This document shows positions 40,501 through 48,740 of a stretch of 64,000 nucleotides of DNA, piece by piece. Source of the stretch: Jaenimonas drosophilae (Eukaryota; Euglenozoa; Kinetoplastea; Trypanosomatida; Trypanosomatidae); NCBI GenBank assembly GCA_030849065.1, contig JASAON010001588.1:1-64000 (forward strand). Reading direction: 5' to 3'. The first letter of the stretch is position 1, and each line of letters begins with the position of its first letter. The position numbers and the translations under genes were made by a program. The notes beneath the pieces are model-generated. The model did no database searches and was not told where the DNA came from. It saw only the letters and a program-made list of their open reading frames with translations.

Positions 40501-40769
40501 CCTCAATCCTTGAAGGCGCTGAGGGAGGCAGACCTGAACACTCTGTGAGTGAGGCAACGGCGGTGGCGAGGGATGTTCTTCCGGCCGCGTTGGGGGTTGA
40601 AGCAGAGAATAACAACTTGGCCTCCACCTCTTCGTCGCAGAAGAGTGACGTACCTTCACCAGGGGCCTCTCGACGCCAGCCACGAAGTAAACGTGCGAAC
40701 CGACAGCGCATGGAGTCGCCAAACCCTGTGCCACTGCCTAGTACCTCACCTGCCGTGGCAGTTGGGTAG
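37584..40769 (+). CDS. Ser-rich disordered protein, tandem paralogue A
   Basis: The 1,061-residue protein is almost wholly low complexity: rich in Ser, Pro, Arg, Thr, Gly and Glu, with many SR, SP and RxxS sites suggesting heavy phosphorylation. No known domain is recognised. Three short ordered blocks are shared with the next gene: ARAVLKKHY near 420-430, HRSIVDRLALQLTHNSRLF near 638-656, and MTGWSALGEG followed by DWYAMMRRK near 712-732. Function is unknown. The motif HxSxVDRLALQL is predicted to be an amphipathic helix and could be a docking element. The frame extends upstream to a TTG at 37527, but the first ATG is 37584, the first for 1,167 nt. Confidence 0.75.
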   Translation: MDDHSEAEEEPHRGRFLTGARPMSSLHRRDPSEEAEADVMPFPEGTAAKPIHIITNPRPFSNSSTGYPSRSEAQSPLPPPPSTSDSSAKEETDPLAGRGHQLPVPALLRVVAVTDNSPHRHRNSRTTSIGHELTSHSFPPNELRGSARSSQSRQHATITGPAPEPWLVPTTHLTSAAVAFTSTELKLPATILPPMLNRKGGRCDVIDGSSSRGRDFDASPKQRRSRSLRSGECRSDCVSGDDRLSRAHSEAVRVEHVAIIGHSPSHLPNAGALRGQSRSPGREGQEHQEQLIRADRQNSTGSNSRDAPQILPPCQPGHSARVHGEASLCLYSPSRADSPVGLPRTLVQEDSSFFYEASQPLASQRQHSCSASASSRPTQPVLTQTNSGTSEDGAGAGRERASRSIPNSNASGTDNSLRAARAVLKKHYSRAYNTPSGGGGASSSKSERQSKSRKKASEGDSAVSTRDGASGSSQRTPRAGEPVVAFMDQTDRAPSPHHDSQEMTSCSKSSGLSHVHARGTKSSNPTGTSTTSRTNGAEESEGVSVVEKDSPGSGKTESGAAPDSAHPLVEMLELLSPSESQHMMPEVSGTSAPKVSPRAWGGTNRDGIPAPVSTPSHTKNPSMMECSSSEEELYHRSIVDRLALQLTHNSRLFGSSVAQYSTVDADAVFHGVAHNNGGTNSAAGGGGGFVAISPTTTFGGEENIFSAACSMTGWSALGEGCSTDWYAMMRRKNENEGEVNEEAQAEADGTHPPSDPATASTESDAAHPSGHTGLPRLCSARASNVVVALPSVFSQVPSMVVDLPPCLDNDLMQDTLDLMSASVNSSERHQQGGLEPVRRCSTVGPNHDDENDSVVDIFESPERRTHTRASRDGATSRLSVSATTDDIPPITRRDSEVREGGRPHTMHHGTSSGRLNSLARGGRIPSPSRRHSNSSTAIERAPLFEPEPPQSGRGPSSPRIAHSTFRDSPPSHSSILEGAEGGRPEHSVSEATAVARDVLPAALGVEAENNNLASTSSSQKSDVPSPGASRRQPRSKRANRQRMESPNPVPLPSTSPAVAVG

Positions 40770-43439
40770 GGAAACCACGTCGCTCACAACCTTCCTCACG
40801 TGTGAGATAGTGCATGTCATACATGTACGGCCTCCACTCGACTTTCTTGTGATCGTCCGACCCTGACTACCTTATCCTCGGCACTGCATCCGCTCAGTCT
40901 ATCTTCTTCCTCTTCGCCGTCATCCTGCAGCGCTGCCGTTGTACTTCCACGGTTCGTTTGGTTGGAGCTGTGGACACAAGAGATTCCAGGACCCAGAAAC
41001 GGTGGTTCCATTTACACGCAAAAAAAAAGAAACAGGAAGAACGTCTTCACGCAGCTCCTCCCACATCCCTCCAATATCCGAGTGCATGCTTCTGCAGCCA
41101 TGGTAGAGCAGCCACTACTCCTCAACACCCCCACCAAGCAATAACGAATATGGCGCGGATATCAGCTGGTGTATCAGGGGAGTGTGCGCACGCAGTATGT
41201 ATACGGCAGTGATGACGTGGTATGATGTCCCAGGCATGCCGTTTGGTAACTTACAATTGAGTCCTCTGTACGATAGAAGGAGGAGGGAGTGACACGTTAC
41301 AGGTGGAAAGAACACGATTCAATGTTGTATTGGACCACCTAGAGAAAGGGCTTTTGTATTCTATTCTTGTGATCGTTGCACGATTGGATGCTAGACGGAC
41401 GCGCTCGCTCAATTTCTCTTTTTTTTCGCTGTTGGTTGTTAAACCCTGAGGGCAGCTGCCTGACTGAACACGATTCCCCAATCTTCTGCCACGTTCAGGC
41501 ACTAAGCTAGCTCCTTCCCCACTAGCAAGGCTACCCATAACTGGCTTACTCACGCCTATCATATGTACTTTCATTTGCGACTCGAATAAACAGCTGGTGG
41601 AGACACGTGACGATCATTTCGTCATCCTCCAGCTGCACCAGTCAATGCACTACTTCGGTTCTGCTGCTGGTGAGCCACCCTCCTCTTCCTTTGATGTTTG
41701 TGTGTGTGGAGATGTGGGGGGGGGCAATTGTCGAAAAAGAAACAGAGAACAGCGGGTCGTTCTCTTTTTGGAGTGCGGGGTGGGGGAGGAAGTGGCAGAA
41801 ATAACGATGGAAGACGTTAACTGATTTTTTTTTTCGTTGTGTTGTTTGTGCTTCAGGTTGGAGAAAAAGTTTTCATTTCAGAACGTGTATGTGTTCACCA
41901 TAGGATAGCCACGGCGAGCGCGAGGAGAAAAACGGGGGGGGGGAAGCATCACCATTCATCCATCGTCACGTGCTTGCTGATGATTTTCTGCATTGTCAGA
42001 ACATCAGCGCATACACCAGCACCAGCCTTTCCCCTTTGTGTCTTGTCGCCATGTAACCCGTGGGAGGATGTCATAAATCACATATATATCCGTGTATACT
42101 ATTTTACCTTCTTTCATCTCACTTTCAGTTACCTTCTTTTTCATTGCTTCGCACCTGTACTTGTTCCACATCTTCTACGGGTAACGATGTCGACGGCACT
42201 AACTTTTCAATGATGTTCTTTTTTGTTCTGTTGGATTCAATTTGCTCTTTCTCTGTAATGAAGAGGCCACCCATTTGTGATGTTCTTCCGTTTCCTCCGC
42301 ATGTGTTCCCCCACTTCCATCATTTTCTATTTGCCCTACAACCCCTGCACTTTGGTATTTGATCTCTCCTTGAGATCGTTTTTTCACGGATACACATTCA
42401 ACACACAGAAAAAAAAAGCATACACAAGCAACACAGTCTCAGAGTCGTGCATTTGTGTGTGTGTGTGTGCGTCAGTGATGGAATTCTGCCTCCTCATGTC
42501 TGTTTTTTCATATCACTTTTTCCGCGTGTTAATGCTCTTCGATAATCCCCTCATCAACCGGGCATCTGCTGCCATGAAGCTCACCTCTACCATTGAAGGT
42601 CGCGCGGATAAGGCGAGCTGCTTTTCTCCCATCGATGAAGCTCTAACACAGCCACGTAGTGCGAACCCAATTGGAGAACCGTTGTGAACATAAAACAAAA
42701 CAAAAATGTTTCCTGGACGTGACGGTGTGACAGACTTCTGCCCACGCAACAAAGTGGATGACCGCTTCAACTAGCCTTTCTCTCTTCCATCATCTCCGTC
42801 TCCAATTTCGACAACAAGGTGTGTAGGTACCCAGAGCTCTGGTTTCGGCCAAAACTCATCCTTCTTGTGCATTTGTGATCTGTTCACAGTACTTCTGGTG
42901 GCGTATCGCCCTTCTGTGTGTTGGTCTCCCTGCTGGGCACACATCGGGGTCGTTTGCCAGGATTCCGTATAGTGATATCGCGTGCCTGTTCACCCGTTCC
43001 CGCACAGGCAACGCGTCCCACAGAAATCAGCATCAACACCGTCTCCTTGAAGTTGAACGATCCTTTCACTTACCTCAACACCTCTACGCTTCTTTTCCAG
43101 CTTCGCCTGGATTTTTTGTATTTCTCTTTGTTCGGTTGTTCCATCCTCTGTAGTTTCCGTTTCTCCTTTTCCCGTACCACTGACGGCTGATCAGCTTCAT
43201 TCGTCACTTCAGCGTATTTTGTTTTTGCTTTGCGGTTTAGTGCTTCTGGCTCTTCACGAAGTGCTCGTGCACGTGGCTCATTTATCAGACCGAAGTAGGC
43301 CTTACGCCAATTTCGACTGACGGGAGTGTTCCCCGCATTTTGCAATCAACGCTCCCGAGTTGTTTGCCGTCATTAAATTGTGTTTAGCACTATTGAGAGC
43401 AGCAGGTCCCTAAACACTCAGGTTGTGCATACTACAGAG
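40770..43439. other. 2.67-kb intergenic region between the Ser-rich paralogues
   Basis: This is the longest gene-free stretch. Open frames (for example 41839-42213 and 42277-42687) consist mainly of translated T/C tracts and are not supported. It holds many pyrimidine tracts, including 40898-40925 (AG 40929-40930) and 41824-41855 (AG 41856-41857), G runs near 41717-41724 and 41935-41942, and a GT repeat at about 42455-42469. The last + strand ATG before the next gene is at 42758. Likely content is a long 3' UTR, spacer and a long 5' leader. Confidence 0.5.
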
Positions 43440-46400
43440 ATGGAGACGCTGCAGCTCAATGATCCGCTTCGGCGGTCAGGCAGCCGACGCGGTCGCACCT
43501 TCCCTGATGCATCCAACATTCCCGATCCCATCGATGCACGTGTGGACGACCACGTCGCCACGACCGCCGGTGAGCCGCCAGTAGCCGCACCCACCACTCG
43601 CTTTACCCTGCCCGTTGATTCACTTAGCCGTGCCAGCAGCTCCCGCCAAGGGTCACCCTTGCAGCGCCGTCAGCAGTCCTTCAGCCCCCCCACCAAGTCA
43701 CCTGACTCGTGGGTGGGCTTGGGCCCTCGTGAGGGACAAGAGGTGGCGGGCACACGGGAAGCAGAGGCAGACGTGCTCTCCTTGTCCGAGCTTCATGAGC
43801 AGCGTAAGTCCCTCCTGTCCAAGCTACCTAATCTCCGCCACAATCATCATGGCGACTCCAGTAAGAGCAGCAGTAAGAAAAGCGAAACCAATGGCGTGAG
43901 CAACAACAGCTACCAAACCGTTCCTGACCTCATCTCTATCACCTCAGAGGGACCGAAGACAGAGAGCATGCCAAACTTTCGCGTACACATTCTTGATCCC
44001 ACAATTTCTGGAACGACGTCAACCACGAACACCACAACGTCAGGGAGCGGAAGGCGGCTAGAGGCGTACCGAGGACATAAGCGTGGAAACACCAACCCCC
44101 TAGAGCAGTCCTCGGCTATTCCCGTGACCCGCAGCGGACGAACTCCAGCAGCACCCGCCGAACGAATTGAGGCGCTCTCCGCTGTAGAGGAGCGTCCTCA
44201 CTCCAGCGCCGGCACGAGTCGCAATCTCTGCTCTACGAAGAGCAACGTTGCTGACAGCAAGTGCAGTCGCCTTCCGTCATTTTCCGTCAGAACGCGAAAC
44301 AGCTCCGCTGACTACTCGCCCCCCGACTACCACAGTGTAAGTGGCATTGTAGGCGTCACCTCTCCGCTCGGCCTCCCAACCCCCAACTCAACACAAAACC
44401 TAAGTGCCAATGGGTCACAATCCCTCCTCAATGGAACAGGCTCTGCGCAACTCTCCTCCTTCGTCGAGGTGCCACACCGACGGACGGGGCGAAATCTGAG
44501 CGACAACACAACAGAGTTTGGCAGCCTCCGAGTTGGCAGTGTTGGTGCACTGAGCAGGGAAGATACCACCGCGTCGGAGCACCGGTCCATCCGCCACGAT
44601 TCGAGCCGCAAGTCGCTGAAGGAGGCCCGCGCGGTTCTTCGACGCCGTGGCGCGGAGCGATCGGGCGCGCCCATTCCCCCAACGCACTCGCGTAGTACGC
44701 GAACGGTGAGCTTCACGCGAAGAGGCCACCGTGGAGAGGAACGCCAATCAACAAACCAACTTGCCATCCCTACGACAGGCACGTCGACGCGATCTGGTGT
44801 GAATCCCCGCTCGTGCCCACTGGATGGCTTCCACTCCGATGAATACTCCGGCACACACTCGCACAAGGGCGACTTTGTCGAGGGCATCGAGCAGGTTGTT
44901 AGCGAGGCTGGGGACAGCCGCGGTGAATCCTCCTTCTTTTCCCGTCGTGCAAGCGACAACGCATCCTTGCGGAGCGCGAGTAGGCATGACTTACCCAGCA
45001 GCGTCACCACCCAGCGCATGCGCTCGGATCAGTCACCCAGGCAGGAGGACCCCCAGAGCCCACTCAGGAGTGTGTGCGTCCACAGCTCTGCCGAGTTCCA
45101 TGGACCCTTGGTGGAGCTGATGGGCTCCCCTGGTGACTCGCAGGAGCTCCCTGACGAGGCTCCGGCAGCACCGCCAACGCGGGGAAGAATTTCTAGTTTC
45201 CGTCGGAGTACAACTCGCAGAAATCGCAGCAGCAGTCGTGCCGTCTCCATCACCAGTCGGGGCGACTTGGCAGGAAGTGACGACGACAGCGACTCCGAAG
45301 ATATACGCCACAAGTCGGTGGTTGATCGGCTTGCTCTGCAGCTTGCACAGAATTCCCGGATGTACGCCTCACTAGCCGCTGCCCCACACGAGGCTGACGG
45401 TGGGCGATCCACCTTTGATGTTCCCTGTCTGGCGAACGGACGTGATGACGGCGACGCCCATCCTCTTCCCAATTCCCCAACTCACGGTGGTGAGGAGGCG
45501 CAGAGCACCGCTTTTGGCTTCAGCACCAGCGGCTGGGCCGCCCTTGGCGAGGGTGAGACAGACGCCAACGACTGGTATGCGGCAATGCGGAAGAAGCAGC
45601 AGGACTCAGATGCTGATGAGGCTCCTGGCGAGGTGGAGTTCCCCAACGAGGTGGCTGTGGATGCTTCTGCCTCCCCGGCAGTTGAGGGAGCAACCGAGGC
45701 ACCCGATACTGCCCCAGTGAGCACGAATCCCCTGGAGGACGGCTCCCACCAGCTAAAGCTTGCCCAATCATCAAACTCCCGCGGGACCAACCCAACTGTG
45801 GTGTCCGTTCCCAGTAGCCTCGTGAAGCACAACTCCTCAGCAGTCATTGGGACCACCCTGGATGGAGGTTGCGTTGACTCCATCCTGAGTGCTGGCGACA
45901 AGAAGGGGGAGCTGTCTGCCCGACATCCACAGCCCGAGGCCCACGCACAGCGCCAGACAACGGTCCAACTCGTAGACCCCGACGCACCATTTGCCGTGCA
46001 GCTTGCCTCTACTACGATGCCACTTGAGTCGATTCTTCGTGAAAACACATCAACGGTCAACCGTCGTGTGACCGAGCAAACCGCTCCAGAAGAAGAGGAG
46101 GAAGCAGCACTCCACTCCCCACCTTCTCAAAAAGCTAGTCCTGCTGCTGTGCCATCACCCACAGCATCACAGTTGCCACCCCGCCCGATTGCCCTCCTGT
46201 TGCGGCCTGAGCCGCCCAAGGAGTCGCAGATTGCATCTCGTGCTCCGCGGAGAATTCCAGGGGAGATGCTCCTTGAGCCAGCCGCAGCAAACCGTTATGC
46301 ATCAGGGCCAGAGGGTAACTCACTCACCGCACCACAAACGGAGAGGAGTGACACCCGACATGAGGCCCGACCGCGTCTGAACAGCTCACCGACGGTGACA

Positions 46401-46700
46401 AGCTCTAGCCGAACACCAAACTCGGGGCAATCCCCAACGGGGGCGGATTTGGAGGTATCCTTTGCCACGGCGCAGCAGCTCCCAACCGTTACGCCTCTCC
46501 CCGGCCACCCACGGGTAACGTCTGCTGACATCATGAGTCGGGGGAATCGTGCTTCACGGGGGGCCAAGATGAGTGGCGGGTCATCGATCCAGGGCAGCAG
46601 CGCGAGTGACAAGCGGGGAAGCGCTGGCTCGTTTGCGAATAGCGGTGCAGGGAGGCGAGGGAGTACGCACAACATAACCAGCGGAGACTCCAGCTTCTAA
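43440..46700 (+). CDS. Ser-rich disordered protein, tandem paralogue B
   Basis: The 1,086-residue partner of the upstream gene has the same composition and near-equal length. Shared blocks occur in the same order: KEARAVLRRRGAERSG near 397-412, HKSVVDRLALQLAQNSRMY near 624-642, and TSGWAALGEG followed by DWYAAMRKKQQ near 693-720. Outside these the two are hardly alignable by eye, so the duplication is old or the rest is free to change. The C-terminus is Gly/Ser/Arg-rich. No catalytic domain, signal peptide or membrane segment is seen. Function is unknown; a phosphorylated scaffold of the cytoskeleton is one possibility but is only a guess. The frame runs up to a GTG at 43380; the first ATG is 43440. 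Confidence 0.75.
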   Translation: METLQLNDPLRRSGSRRGRTFPDASNIPDPIDARVDDHVATTAGEPPVAAPTTRFTLPVDSLSRASSSRQGSPLQRRQQSFSPPTKSPDSWVGLGPREGQEVAGTREAEADVLSLSELHEQRKSLLSKLPNLRHNHHGDSSKSSSKKSETNGVSNNSYQTVPDLISITSEGPKTESMPNFRVHILDPTISGTTSTTNTTTSGSGRRLEAYRGHKRGNTNPLEQSSAIPVTRSGRTPAAPAERIEALSAVEERPHSSAGTSRNLCSTKSNVADSKCSRLPSFSVRTRNSSADYSPPDYHSVSGIVGVTSPLGLPTPNSTQNLSANGSQSLLNGTGSAQLSSFVEVPHRRTGRNLSDNTTEFGSLRVGSVGALSREDTTASEHRSIRHDSSRKSLKEARAVLRRRGAERSGAPIPPTHSRSTRTVSFTRRGHRGEERQSTNQLAIPTTGTSTRSGVNPRSCPLDGFHSDEYSGTHSHKGDFVEGIEQVVSEAGDSRGESSFFSRRASDNASLRSASRHDLPSSVTTQRMRSDQSPRQEDPQSPLRSVCVHSSAEFHGPLVELMGSPGDSQELPDEAPAAPPTRGRISSFRRSTTRRNRSSSRAVSITSRGDLAGSDDDSDSEDIRHKSVVDRLALQLAQNSRMYASLAAAPHEADGGRSTFDVPCLANGRDDGDAHPLPNSPTHGGEEAQSTAFGFSTSGWAALGEGETDANDWYAAMRKKQQDSDADEAPGEVEFPNEVAVDASASPAVEGATEAPDTAPVSTNPLEDGSHQLKLAQSSNSRGTNPTVVSVPSSLVKHNSSAVIGTTLDGGCVDSILSAGDKKGELSARHPQPEAHAQRQTTVQLVDPDAPFAVQLASTTMPLESILRENTSTVNRRVTEQTAPEEEEEAALHSPPSQKASPAAVPSPTASQLPPRPIALLLRPEPPKESQIASRAPRRIPGEMLLEPAAANRYASGPEGNSLTAPQTERSDTRHEARPRLNSSPTVTSSSRTPNSGQSPTGADLEVSFATAQQLPTVTPLPGHPRVTSADIMSRGNRASRGAKMSGGSSIQGSSASDKRGSAGSFANSGAGRRGSTHNITSGDSSF

Positions 46701-46796
46701 AGCGGGCCGTCTTCTCGTGTGACACGTACACATCAAGAAAGGACCCGTAGCACGCATTGGAATTGGTCGTGTCCGTGACTAGGATGGGGGAGGGAG

Positions 46797-46836
46797 GCAT
46801 CGCGTAGTGAGGCCGTCGTACCTCACTACGCGATGC
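46797..46836. repeat. Perfect 16-bp inverted repeat, 8-nt loop
   Basis: The left arm (46797-46812) and right arm (46821-46836) are exact reverse complements, separated by the loop CCGTCGTA. A G-T and an A-T pair extend the stem in RNA to 46795 and 46838. It lies 96 nt after the stop of paralogue B, so it probably sits in that gene's 3' UTR. It could be bound by an RNA-binding protein or affect processing. Confidence 0.8.
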
Positions 46837-48317
46837 TTATACTTTGGACATGACTTTTGTTGTTCTCAGTTTATCTCAGTTTTCCTAGCTTTCATCACCG
46901 TCCACCATCAACAGCTCTAATCGGATTGCTGTTGTGAGACATCGACGGATGACATTTTTACAATTTTTCGTGCCCCACACCCCTCTTACGTTATGCAATC
47001 AACGCACAATATCTGTTTGACCGATGTCCACTACTTTCACCGCCGCACGCGAGCACTCCAAACCACCATGCTCTATAGGCTCTATAGGCTTTGGCGCCAG
47101 CGTGTGCGTGGCTGTAGTGAGCAGTCCACTACCATGTCCAGTAAAGAAGAGAAACGAAACACTCACTGGCTAGAACGTAGCCATCATCTCCCCCCGAACC
47201 ATCTGCGTTGACGTCCTCCGTCAACCGCAGACCCCCACCTGCTCTTGAGTTTTTCGTTTCTGTTTGTCGTCATTTTTCGGTGTACTCCTTCTTCTTCTTT
47301 GTTTCCCGCGGTAACACACCTTCCTTTTGGGGGTAGTTGGCGTGGGCAACATACACCGCTGGGCTGGGGGCTCACGAACACCATAAAGCATAAACACAAC
47401 GCCCCAAAACCACACTCTCCCCACAATGGTGCTGACTTTTTTCAGCACTAGCGTAGGCCGCTACCCCGTTAAAAAGAAAGCGGCCACTGTCTTTCAGGTG
47501 GTGTCCTTCATTGCGTCTCCTCCCTCCTCCCAAAACAACACAAAAAAAATACATACACCAAACTGTTTCTGCAACCTTCCCCAATCTATCTTCACGTGTG
47601 TGTATATACCAGCAAATGAAGATTGCAACCCTCCCAAAGAACACATGTGCTCCACGAAGAAGTGTACTGAGCCCAGTAGCAATTCGTGAAGATGAAAGAG
47701 GAGCAATGTGAGGATGATGCCAAAGGAGCTTCTTCCATGTGTACTGTTGTTTCTGCTGTGTAGTTGTTGTTGGTGTTTGTTTTTTCGGTTGTCGGCTCCG
47801 ATTGCGTACGCTTTGTCAGCTTTGTTCTTCTCTTTCCTGTTGTTGGAATACAAGTTGGTGTATGGCGTTGCGCATGGGATTGTTGCCCCTTGTGTTTCTC
47901 CTTGACACTGGTCAGAGCACAATTCTCTTGTTGTGTTGCAGGTTTTTTCACCCTGTCGCGGCAATCGATTATTGAGAGACCCAACACTCATGTGTGCCTA
48001 TTTCTTTGTCCACCCCCTCAATGCGAGCTCCTTTATATCCATAATCTGGTCGCAGAGCTCGCCATGTCTCTCGTAATCCAATCACAAAACAAGAGAAACA
48101 ACAAACCCAACGCTGAGCATCATGTGCATCGCAGCGACGAACGTGTGCCCAAGCATTTCACTGTGGCTATATCTTCTCCCATTTGTTCCCATTTGTTGCT
48201 TTATATCTTGATAGTCAATTACGCAGCGACAGCGCGCGGCCGGAGTAACTGCATTCGTCTTTGCTCCGGCGTTGATCCTCCATTATTGCGTGGAGGTTAC
48301 TTGGCGCCATCCTTCAC

Positions 48318-48336
48318 CTTTTTTTTTCTTCTCTAG
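48318..48336 (+). promoter_or_regulatory. Trans-splice acceptor for the WD40/PDZ giant
   Basis: A near-continuous pyrimidine run (CTTTTTTTTTCTTCTCT) is followed directly by AG at 48335-48336. No ATG occurs in the next 404 nt until 48741. Confidence 0.6.
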
Positions 48337-48740
48337 ACGCACACTACTTTTTTCTTGTTCTCCACAACCTCCCCTTTACTTCCTGGTCAACAAACAAACA
48401 AACATCGCAATTGAGAGCGGCTCATCTTATTCGTCATCTCTCTGGCCATCGTCACTGACGCTCAGAGGAGAACAACCTCGGTTGAGATCATCCAAATTCA
48501 CTCACACGCACAGACCCACTCCAATACGTGCAGCAGAGGGCAGCCACTTATCCTGTTTTATTAGAACTCTCTTCACCCACTGGCAGCACATCCGTTCTGT
48601 TTCGCTTCTGCGTGCCTGCCAACGACGCATCGTGGGAAGCCAGCCTCTGCTCACCGTCACCTCTCTGAGTACCACTCGCTCATCATCCACCCTCACACTC
48701 CTGTGCTTCCTTGGACTTCACGACCCATCTCTTTTGCTTC

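Larger units (their letters stand above)
46701..48740. other. 2.04-kb intergenic region with hairpins
   Basis: No gene is supported. It contains a 16-bp perfect hairpin at 46797-46836, a 9-bp tandem duplicate at 47072-47089, a small hairpin at 47427-47450 and a strong pyrimidine tract with AG at 48335-48336. The last + strand ATG is at 48122; 48125-48740 has none. An open frame at 47764-48336 is made of T-rich sequence and is not believed to be a gene. Confidence 0.55.

Noticed and set aside
41839..42213. 124-codon open frame in the 2.67-kb gap
   Set aside because: Its sequence is mostly Phe, Leu, Ser and Cys from T/C tracts, and it does not start at an ATG.
47764..48336. 190-codon open frame between paralogue B and the WD40/PDZ giant
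   Set aside because: It translates T-rich processing signals, lacks an ATG start and ends at the splice acceptor of the next gene.
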